Source: CAVPDA01 sp963702495
Lineage (GTDB): Bacteria > Pseudomonadota > Gammaproteobacteria > Burkholderiales > Rhodocyclaceae
Direction: 5' to 3'
DNA length: 64,000 nucleotides
Assembly: GCA_963702495.1 (NCBI GenBank)
Contig: CAVPDA010000007.1
Location: forward strand, 62,001 to 126,000
A program made the position numbers and the translations under genes. Below are positions 57,693 through 64,000 of the stretch, piece by piece (position 1 is the first letter of the stretch; each line of letters starts with the position of its first letter). A model generated the notes under the pieces. That model did not search any database. It had not been told where the DNA came from and worked only from the letters and a program-made list of their open reading frames with translations.

Positions 57693-58340
57693 TCAGCGCG
57701 GCGCCGGTGCGTCCGCCAGCGCCAGGCGCAGGCCGAGGCCGATGAACACCAGTCCGGCGGCGCGATCGAGCCAGCGCGTGGCGGCAGGGCGGCGCCGCAG
57801 CCAGTCGCCGATGCGGCCGGCGCCCAGCGCGATGGCGCCGAACACCAGCGCCGCCGCCAGCGTGAACAGCACGCCCAGCGCCGCCGTCTGGAAACCGGGT
57901 CGGGCGCCGCCGGCGACGACGAATTGGGGCAGCAGCGCCAGGAAGAACAGCGCCACCTTGGGATTGATGGCGTTGGCGATGAGGCCGCGCCGGAAATACA
58001 GGCCGAAGCCGCCGCCGGCAGCGTCGTCCCGGTTCGCCGCCAGGCTGGTGCCGCGGCTTCTGAGCGCCTGCCAGCCGAGCCACAGCAGATAGGCGGCGCC
58101 GGCGTATTGCAGCAGCCGGAACGCCAGCGGCGAGGCGGCGATCAGGGCCGAGACGCCGAGCGCCGCCAGCAGCGTGTGGTTGAGGCAGCCGGCAGCGCAG
58201 CCCATTGCGAAGCCGAAGCTGGCGGCGCGCCCGCGCGCCAGTCCGAGGGACAGCACGGTGAGATTGTCCGGTCCCGGGGCCAGGCTCAACAGCAGCGCCG
58301 CGGGCAGAAAGGCGGCGATCTGGGCGGCGGTAAGCAGCAT
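57693..58340 (-). CDS. LysE/RhtB-family amino-acid exporter
   Basis: A 215-aa membrane protein with about six helices and the family motif LLLSLAPGPDNLTVLSLGLA GRAASFG (one Arg between), followed by GCAAGCLNHTLLAALG. It exports amino acids or similar metabolites. It is inserted in the pan operon between panB and panC with 7 and 13 bp gaps, so it is co-transcribed; a link to beta-alanine or pantoate export is speculative. Confidence 0.85.
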   Translation of the reverse strand: MLLTAAQIAAFLPAALLLSLAPGPDNLTVLSLGLARGRAASFGFAMGCAAGCLNHTLLAALGVSALIAASPLAFRLLQYAGAAYLLWLGWQALRSRGTSLAANRDDAAGGGFGLYFRRGLIANAINPKVALFFLALLPQFVVAGGARPGFQTAALGVLFTLAAALVFGAIALGAGRIGDWLRRRPAATRWLDRAAGLVFIGLGLRLALADAPAPR

Positions 58341-58353
58341 GACGAAATCGGGA

Positions 58354-59202
58354 TCAGTAAGCGTGTTCCGGCGCCGGGAAGGATCCTTCCTTCACTGCCG
58401 CGACATAGCGCTTGACGGCGTCGTCGATGCCCGCCGCACCGTCCATGAAATTGCGCACGAAGCGTGCCTTGCGCCCGGGATAGACGCCGAGCATGTCGTG
58501 CAGCACCAGCACCTGGCCGTGGCATTCGGTGCCGGCGCCGATGCCGATGGTGGCCGTCGTGGTGAGGGTACCGGTGATCTCCGCCGCCAGGTAGGCCGGC
58601 ACCATCTCCAGGACGAGGAGGGCGGCGCCCGCCTCCTGCAGCGCCCAGGCGTCGCTGCGCAGGCGCTGCGCGTCCTCCTCCGTCTTGCCCTGGACGCGAT
58701 AGCCGCCGAGCTGGTGCACCGACTGCGGGGTGAGGCCGATGTGGGCGCAGACCGGAACGCCGCGCTCCACCAGGAAATGCACCGTTTCCGCCATGAATGC
58801 TCCGCCTTCCAGCTTGACCATGTGCGCGCCCTCGGCCATCAGCCGCGCCGCGTTGCGCATGGCCTGCGCCGGGCCTTCCTGGTAGGAGCCCCAGGGCATG
58901 TCGGCGACGAGGAAGGGACGCTTCGCGCCGCGCGCCACGCAGGCGGTGTGATAGGCCATGTGTTCCATCGTCACCGGCAGCGTCGTCGCCTGGCCCTGCA
59001 GCACGTTGCCGAGGGAGTCGCCGACCAGCAGCACGTCCACGCCGCAGCGCTCGAGCAGGGCGGCGAAGCTGGCGTCATAGCAGGTGAGCACGGCGATCCT
59101 CTCGCCCGCCGTGCGCATGCGCGCAAGCTCGGTGAGGGTCACGGGCTTGGGTTGCTCCGACAGATAGGTCACGTCTGGGCTCCTGGTTGGTTGTTCTGTC
59201 AT
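58354..59202 (-). CDS. panB: PanB, ketopantoate hydroxymethyltransferase
   Basis: A 282-aa enzyme. Motifs are LTCYDASFAALLERCGVDVL, VGDSLGNVLQG and the VKLEGGAF region, with the metal-binding Asp residues in the first two. It transfers a hydroxymethyl group from methylene-tetrahydrofolate to 2-ketoisovalerate. It starts 38 bp after the deoxynucleoside kinase gene. Confidence 0.94.
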   Translation of the reverse strand: MTEQPTRSPDVTYLSEQPKPVTLTELARMRTAGERIAVLTCYDASFAALLERCGVDVLLVGDSLGNVLQGQATTLPVTMEHMAYHTACVARGAKRPFLVADMPWGSYQEGPAQAMRNAARLMAEGAHMVKLEGGAFMAETVHFLVERGVPVCAHIGLTPQSVHQLGGYRVQGKTEEDAQRLRSDAWALQEAGAALLVLEMVPAYLAAEITGTLTTTATIGIGAGTECHGQVLVLHDMLGVYPGRKARFVRNFMDGAAGIDDAVKRYVAAVKEGSFPAPEHAY

Positions 59203-59240
59203 GGCACTCCTGGCGGCGAACAGCGGGCCGCCGGCTCGCC

Positions 59241-59879
59241 TTACTCGGCGTAGCCGAAAAACTCCCGGTAGCTGCGCATCGCATAGAGGCGCTGCAGCAG
59301 GAGTTCGAAGTCGGCATCCGCGTCCACCGGATTGAGCGATTCCGCATTGACGATGAACAGCGGCGACACATCGTACTGGTGGAAGAATCGGGCGTAGCTG
59401 TCGGCGACCCGGGCGAGGTAGGCCTCGCCGATCTTGCGCTCCGCTTCGACTTTGCGCCGGCGAATACGTTCCAGCAGGGTCTCGGCCCCGGCCTGCAGAT
59501 AGATGACGAGATCGGGCGTCGGCGCCTGGGGCCTGAGCCGCGTGTAGATCTGCTGGTACAGGGCGTATTCCGGGTCGTTCAGATTGAGCGCGGCGAACAG
59601 CGGATCCTTGTCCAGCAGGAAGTCGGACACGATGCGCTTGCCGGACAGGTCCTCCTGCGACAGGGTGCGCAGTGCGTCCATGCGCTGGAACAGGAAGAAG
59701 AGCTGGGTCGGCAGCGCATAGCGCTCCATGTCCTGGTAGAAGCGGGCGAGGAAGGGATTGTCCTCCGGCCGCTCCAGCAGCATCTCCGCCCGCAGGTGTT
59801 CGCCGAGCCGGCGCGCGAGCGAGGTCTTGCCGGCGCCGATCGGCCCTTCGACGACGATGTAGCGTGCCTTTTCCAGCAT
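59241..59879 (-). CDS. Deoxynucleoside kinase (dGK/dAK type)
   Basis: A 212-aa kinase with P-loop EGPIGAGKTSLAR, the ERPEDNPFLARFY substrate-binding segment, and the LID-like ERIRRRKVEAERK. It phosphorylates deoxynucleosides for salvage. It commonly lies between folK and panB in betaproteobacteria. Here folK is not present between this gene and pcnB. Confidence 0.88.
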   Translation of the reverse strand: MLEKARYIVVEGPIGAGKTSLARRLGEHLRAEMLLERPEDNPFLARFYQDMERYALPTQLFFLFQRMDALRTLSQEDLSGKRIVSDFLLDKDPLFAALNLNDPEYALYQQIYTRLRPQAPTPDLVIYLQAGAETLLERIRRRKVEAERKIGEAYLARVADSYARFFHQYDVSPLFIVNAESLNPVDADADFELLLQRLYAMRSYREFFGYAE

Positions 59880-59997
59880 GGCTTACGAATGCTTTCCCCG
59901 CATGGACGATCCGTCGGTCGGGTTGCGAGCCTACCTGAATTCCGGGCTCAGGGGTCGGTTCGAGCGCGCCAGACGACGTGCAGTTGCGTTCCTTGCC

Positions 59998-61347
59998 TCA
60001 GGACGCCGCGGCGTCGCCCGCCGGAAGCCCGTCCGCCGCTGCGGCGGGCTTCCGGCGCCGGGTCCTGCGCCGGCGCGGTCCGGCCTTCTCGGGCGAGAGC
60101 ATTGCCATGCGTCCCGCCGTGTCCTGTTCGATGAAGCGCGTCCACCACTCGCCCAGTTCCTGGGGCAGTTCGCCGCTCGCCACCCGCAGCAGCAGGAAAT
60201 CATAGCCGGCGCGGAAGCGCGGCTGCTCGATCAGGCGCAGCGGGCGCTTGCCCGTGTTCTGCTCGAAGCGCGGCTGCAGCGCCCAGATGTCCTTGATGTC
60301 GCCGGCGATGCGGCGCGTGATGGCGAGCTTCTCGCCCTGGATGTCCAGCACCTGGCCCATCGCCGCGTAGAGGCCGGGGATGTTCGGTTCCTGGCGCGCC
60401 TTGCGCATCTCCCAGTCGGCGAGTACCTCGTGCCACAGCAGCGTGCCGAACAGGAATCCGGGCGACACCGGCTTGCCGGCCTTGACCCGCTCGTCGGTGT
60501 TGGCGAGGGCGAGCATGACGAAGCGCTCGCCCATCGGCTGTTCCAGGATGACGTCGAGCAGCGGCAGCAGGCCGTGGTGCAGGCCCTCGTCGCGCAGTTG
60601 GCGGATGCATTCCACGGCGTGGCCCGACAGCAGCAGCTTGAGCATCTCGTCGAACAGCCGCGACGGCGGCACGTTCTCCAGCAGATCCGCCAGCTCGCGG
60701 ATCGGCTCCCGCGCCTCGGGATCGATGGTCAGGCCGAGCTTGGAGGCGAAGCGCACGGCGCGCACCATGCGGATCGGATCCTCGCGGTAGCGCTTGCGCG
60801 GGTCGCCGATCATGCGCAGCGTCCGCTGCTTCAGGTCGGCGACGCCGTGGTGGTAGTCCACCACCGTCTCGTCGGTCGGGTTGTAGTAGAGGGCGTTGAC
60901 GGTGAAGTCGCGCCGCGCCGCGTCTTCCTCCTGGTTGCCGAAGATGTTGTCGCGCAGCACGCGGCCGTGCTCGTCGGTCTCCGCCTCCTCCACGTTGCCG
61001 GCGCGGTAGGTGGATACCTCCGTCGTCTCGCTGCCGCTCATCACATGCACGATGCGGAAGCGCCGGCCGATGATGCGCGAGCGCCGGAACAGCTCCCGCA
61101 CCTCCTCCGGCGTGGCATTGGTGGCGACGTCGAAGTCCTTGGGATGGAAGCCGGCAATGAGGTCGCGCACGGCACCGCCGACGATGAAGGCGGCAAAGCC
61201 GGCTTCCTGCAGGCGCGTGACGACGCTGCGCGCCGCGGGCGAAATCCATTCGCGCCGGATGCCGTGCTGGGTGGCGGGAATGACCGCGGGTTCGTGGGAC
61301 GGAGGCTCGCCGCGACGGAAAACTTTGCGCAGGAGCTTGCGGATCAT
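59998..61347 (-). CDS. pcnB: PcnB, poly(A) polymerase I
   Basis: A 449-aa nucleotidyltransferase. The catalytic motif FIVGGAVRDLIAGFHPKDFD carries the two Asp of the active site, followed by ATNATPEEVRELF and the KRYREDPIRMVRAVRFASKL region. The C-terminus is basic (RRRRTRRRKP). It adds A tails to RNAs, promoting their decay. It is the class II (tRNA-nucleotidyltransferase-like) fold; the basic tail and context favour PcnB over Cca. Confidence 0.9.
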   Translation of the reverse strand: MIRKLLRKVFRRGEPPSHEPAVIPATQHGIRREWISPAARSVVTRLQEAGFAAFIVGGAVRDLIAGFHPKDFDVATNATPEEVRELFRRSRIIGRRFRIVHVMSGSETTEVSTYRAGNVEEAETDEHGRVLRDNIFGNQEEDAARRDFTVNALYYNPTDETVVDYHHGVADLKQRTLRMIGDPRKRYREDPIRMVRAVRFASKLGLTIDPEAREPIRELADLLENVPPSRLFDEMLKLLLSGHAVECIRQLRDEGLHHGLLPLLDVILEQPMGERFVMLALANTDERVKAGKPVSPGFLFGTLLWHEVLADWEMRKARQEPNIPGLYAAMGQVLDIQGEKLAITRRIAGDIKDIWALQPRFEQNTGKRPLRLIEQPRFRAGYDFLLLRVASGELPQELGEWWTRFIEQDTAGRMAMLSPEKAGPRRRRTRRRKPAAAADGLPAGDAAAS

Positions 61348-61407
61348 GTAGTGGGTTCGCGTTTGTTGTCGCTGTGGAGTGTCCGCATTATAGACGGAAT
61401 CAACGGC

Positions 61408-62073
61408 TTAGCCGCGGAGGCTGATTACGGGCCAGCCCCGGGCGCGGGCGTGGGCGTCCAGGGTCGGGTCGGGGTCCACGGCCACCGGGTCGCTCACCTT
61501 GGCCAGCAGCGGCAGATCGTTCAGCGAATCGCTGTAGAACCAGCTTTTCTCGAAACCGTCCCAGCCGCATCCCAAACCGGCCAGCCACTGTTCGACGCGG
61601 GTGATCTTGCCTTCGCGGAAGCTGGGCGTTCCGCGGACGCCGCCGGTGAACTCGCCGTCGATCGCTTCCGGCTCGGTGGCGATGAGGTGCGGTACGCCGA
61701 ATTCGCGCGCGATGGGCGCCGTGATGAAGCTGTTGGTGGCGGTCACGATCGCCGTCAGCGCGGAACCGGCGAGGTGGCGTCGCACCAGGTCGCGTCCGGC
61801 CGGCAGCACGATGGGCAGGATGCGCGTGCGCATGAACTCGTCATGCCAGGCGTCGAGCTGGACGCGCGGGTGGCGCGACAGGGGTTTGAGCTGGAAGTCG
61901 AGAAAGGCATGGATGTCCAGGGTGCCGGCCTTGTACTGTTCGTAGAACTCGGCGTTGCGCGCCTCATATACCTCGCGGTCGAGCACGTCCTTGGAGATGA
62001 GGAACTGCGCCCACTCGAAGTCCGAGTCGCCGCCGAGCAGCGTGTTGTCCAGATCGAACAGCGCCAGTTCCAT
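61408..62073 (-). CDS. HAD-IB family phosphatase (SerB-like)
   Basis: A 221-aa HAD hydrolase. Motif I is LFDLDNTLLGGDSDF, motif II is in AIVTATNSF and motif III/IV is FYSDSLNDLPLL. The second Asp of DxD in motif I is the nucleophile/acid pair of phosphatases. A phosphoserine phosphatase-like or histidinol-phosphatase-like activity is possible. This gene regularly sits between hda and pcnB in betaproteobacteria. Confidence 0.85.
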   Translation of the reverse strand: MELALFDLDNTLLGGDSDFEWAQFLISKDVLDREVYEARNAEFYEQYKAGTLDIHAFLDFQLKPLSRHPRVQLDAWHDEFMRTRILPIVLPAGRDLVRRHLAGSALTAIVTATNSFITAPIAREFGVPHLIATEPEAIDGEFTGGVRGTPSFREGKITRVEQWLAGLGCGWDGFEKSWFYSDSLNDLPLLAKVSDPVAVDPDPTLDAHARARGWPVISLRG

Positions 62074-62110
62074 GTCTCGGATGCGGAGCGTTCGGTGGCG
62101 GGAGCGGCCG

Positions 62111-62806
62111 CTAACCCGCTGCCCCCGGGGCCGCGCCGGGGATGCTGCCCAGCGCCTGGCGCAGCAGCGGCAAGGTCACCGGCCGCTGCTGCTCCAGGGA
62201 AACACGGTCCAGCGCGTCCAGCACCGCCATCAGCGAGGGCAGGTCGCGCTCGCCGTGGCGCAGCAGGTAGTCGATGATGGCCTGCTCCACGCGCATGCCC
62301 CGGCTCGCCGCGTGGCGCGCCAGGGTCTCGGCCTTCTCCTCGTCGGTGAGCGGTTTCACCTCGTAGATCAGCATGCCGCCGATGCGCGTGCGCACGTCCT
62401 CGCGCAGGTCGAGATCCGCCGGCGGCGCATGGCCGGCGGCGAGCAGCGCCAAACCGATCAGGCGCGCCGTGTTGAAGGCGCGAAACAACGTGACCTGTCC
62501 GGCCGCGCCGAGCTGTTCCACGTCGTCCACGATGAGCAGGCCGCCCGGTGGCAGCGCCAGCTCCGCGCCGATCTCCGCTGCATCGGCGAAGGATACCGCC
62601 CGCCCCAATGCGTGCGCCGAATCGGCGGTGGCGCGCAGCAGGTGGCTGCGACCGCTGCCCGCCGGTCCCCAGATGTAGATCGCATCGAAGGCGCTGGGCG
62701 CCGCCAGGCAGCACAGGCGGGATACCAGTTCCGCATTGGCGCCGGCGACGAAGCCGTCGAAGGTGGGTTGGGGCAGCGGCCGGATGTCGAGGACGAGCTG
62801 CTGCAT
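62111..62806 (-). CDS. hda: Hda, DnaA regulatory inactivator
   Basis: A 231-aa AAA+ protein related to DnaA domain III. It has the N-terminal clamp-binding QLVLDI, a P-loop-like GPAGSGRSHLLRA (the Walker Lys is Arg, as in many short Hda proteins), and a Walker B LLIVDDVEQL. With the beta clamp it stimulates hydrolysis of DnaA-bound ATP. The ATG at 62806 puts the clamp-binding motif at the N-terminus, as in the family; a frame from 62878 would add 24 basic residues. Confidence 0.88.
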   Translation of the reverse strand: MQQLVLDIRPLPQPTFDGFVAGANAELVSRLCCLAAPSAFDAIYIWGPAGSGRSHLLRATADSAHALGRAVSFADAAEIGAELALPPGGLLIVDDVEQLGAAGQVTLFRAFNTARLIGLALLAAGHAPPADLDLREDVRTRIGGMLIYEVKPLTDEEKAETLARHAASRGMRVEQAIIDYLLRHGERDLPSLMAVLDALDRVSLEQQRPVTLPLLRQALGSIPGAAPGAAG

Positions 62807-62893
62807 CGCCGGCTGCGGCTCAGCGCCGGAGGGCAGGCGCTCGGCGCGCGCGAACCTGGCCGCTTTGGCCCGCTTCATCCTTCCTCCTGGCAG

Positions 62894-62908
62894 CGAGACA
62901 TGGTCTCG
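62894..62908. promoter_or_regulatory. Dyad in the hda-purM intergenic region
   Basis: CGAGAC-atg-GTCTCG is a perfect 6-3-6 inverted repeat in the divergent control region. It does not match the enterobacterial PurR box. It could be an operator or chance. Confidence 0.25.
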
Positions 62909-63000
62909 TTCAATTCCGGTACACTCGCATTTTCGCGGCGCAGCAAAGCCGCAAGTGTACCAACTTTCCCTCTGCGCCGCCGTCGCGGCGGCCGCCGCCC

Positions 63001-64000
63001 ATGACAGTCAAGAGCACTCCCGCGAATCCTCCCCTGAGTTACCGCGACGCCGGCGTGGACATCGATGCCGGCGATGCCCTGGTCGAGCGCATCAAGCCCT
63101 ACGCCCGGCGCACCCTGCGGCCCGAAGTGCTGGCCGGCATCGGCGGCTTCGGCGCGCTGTTCGAAATCGCCAAGAGCTACCGCGAGCCGGTGCTGGTGGC
63201 GGGCACCGACGGTGTCGGCACCAAGCTCAAGCTGGCCTTCGAGCTGAACCGCCACGACACGGTGGGCATCGACCTGGTGGCGATGAGCGTCAACGACATC
63301 CTGGTGCAGGGCGCGGAACCGCTGTTCTTCCTCGATTATTTCGCCTGCGGCAGACTCGACGTGGACACGGCGGCGAGCGTGATCCAGGGCATCGCCCGCG
63401 GCTGCGAACTGGCGGGCTGTGCGCTGATCGGCGGAGAGACGGCGGAGATGCCCGGCATGTATCCGGCGGGCGAGTACGACCTGGCCGGCTTCGCAGTGGG
63501 TATCGTGGAAAAATCGAAGATCATCGACGGCAAGCGCATCAGGCCCGGCGATGCGGTGCTCGGCCTCGCCTCCAGCGGCGCCCATTCCAACGGCTACTCC
63601 CTGGTGCGCAAGATCCTGGAGCGCTCGCGCCCCGATCTGGCGGCGAGCTTCGACGGCGGGCGCAGCCTCGGTGAAGTCGTCATGGCGCCCACGCGCATCT
63701 ACGTCAAGCCGCTGCTGGCGCTGCTGAAGCAGCATCCGGGTGTGGTCAAGGGGCTGGCCCATATCACCGGCGGCGGCCTGCTGGAGAACGTTCCGCGCAT
63801 TCTCGCCGACGACCTCTGCGCCGTGCTCGATAAATCGGCCTGGCCGCGCCCCCGGCTGTTCGACTGGCTGCAGGAGGAAGGCGGCGTGGCGGAAACCGAG
63901 ATGCACCGCGTCTTCAACTGCGGCATCGGCATGGTGGCGGTGGTGGCCGCCGAGAGCGCCGACGAGGTGGCGGCCATGCTCGCCGGCGCCGGCGAGACGG
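63001..64000 (+). CDS. purM: PurM, phosphoribosylaminoimidazole synthetase (3' end outside window)
   Basis: The first 333 codons of PurM, open to the window end. Starting at the ATG at 63001 it shows SYRDAGVDIDAGDALVERIK, the signature GTDGVGTKLKLAFE and IGGETAEMPGMYPAGEYDLA. It makes 5-aminoimidazole ribonucleotide from FGAM in purine synthesis. It is divergent from hda, a common betaproteobacterial arrangement. Confidence 0.95.
   Translation, partial: MTVKSTPANPPLSYRDAGVDIDAGDALVERIKPYARRTLRPEVLAGIGGFGALFEIAKSYREPVLVAGTDGVGTKLKLAFELNRHDTVGIDLVAMSVNDILVQGAEPLFFLDYFACGRLDVDTAASVIQGIARGCELAGCALIGGETAEMPGMYPAGEYDLAGFAVGIVEKSKIIDGKRIRPGDAVLGLASSGAHSNGYSLVRKILERSRPDLAASFDGGRSLGEVVMAPTRIYVKPLLALLKQHPGVVKGLAHITGGGLLENVPRILADDLCAVLDKSAWPRPRLFDWLQEEGGVAETEMHRVFNCGIGMVAVVAAESADEVAAMLAGAGET

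Noticed and set aside
59878..62277. A 799-codon plus-strand open frame
   Set aside because: Antisense shadow of pcnB and the HAD phosphatase gene.

Overview
The window is high-GC DNA from a denitrifying proteobacterium. It is most probably a betaproteobacterium, and Rhodocyclales-like is my inference. Support comes from the N2O-reductase maturation genes with NosG/NosH, the fused NirDL, the stand-alone hprK, and the housekeeping block purM / hda - HAD phosphatase - pcnB - deoxynucleoside kinase - panB - panC - panD. No tRNA, rRNA, CRISPR array, integrase or insertion-sequence transposase was seen.

Layout. 1-4951: end of a nos operon (nosG partial, nosH, nosF, nosL, nosY) running into a TlpA-type thioredoxin and a UbiA/MenA-type prenyltransferase. 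5083-11462: heme d1 maturation genes (nirF, nirDL, nirG, nirH, nirJ, a 29-aa peptide, nirN) without nirS. 11601-14417: a HlyIII protein, a DUF697-like protein, a DUF2249 protein and an NnrS-like membrane protein. 14396-14746: two tandem, related sRNA-like units on the minus strand. 14915-19317: a Cys-rich copper-storage protein and a four-gene PhnCDE-type ABC transporter whose two permease genes are separated by three tandem ~119-bp repeats. 19434-30969: a nor locus on the minus strand (norD, an Fe-S membrane protein, a small membrane protein, norQ; norE-norF; norC-norB), interrupted by a plus-strand TIR-WD40 gene and by two small secreted-protein genes.

31194-41256: an HlyD/MacA adaptor and its ATPase, with the matching FtsX-type permeases about 6 kb further on. 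Between them lie a thioredoxin-HEAT protein, an AmiD-type amidase, plsB and hprK. 41257-48935: accessory DNA with a diguanylate cyclase, a LysR/extradiol dioxygenase pair, a hemerythrin-like protein, several orphan small genes, two recognisable gene remnants (ABC1/AarF kinase and glutathionyl-hydroquinone reductase) and a 930-bp gene-poor stretch with a 93-bp repeat. 48932-56301: a multi-PAS histidine kinase, a BNR-repeat/MoaD-like pair and a second TIR protein (TIR-TM-PASTA-PsiF-like). 56308-64000: pantothenate, RNA polyadenylation and replication-control genes, and the start of purM.

How it fits together. The nir, nor and nos genes serve nitrite to NO to N2O to N2. FNR/Dnr-type boxes (consensus TTGAT-N4-ATCAA) lie before nirF, nirJ, the DUF2249 gene, norQ, norE and norC, and also before both sRNA-like units. 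In several cases a -10-like hexamer follows at 19-22 bp, the geometry of an FNR-activated class II promoter. This points to one anaerobic/NO-responsive regulon that may include small RNAs.
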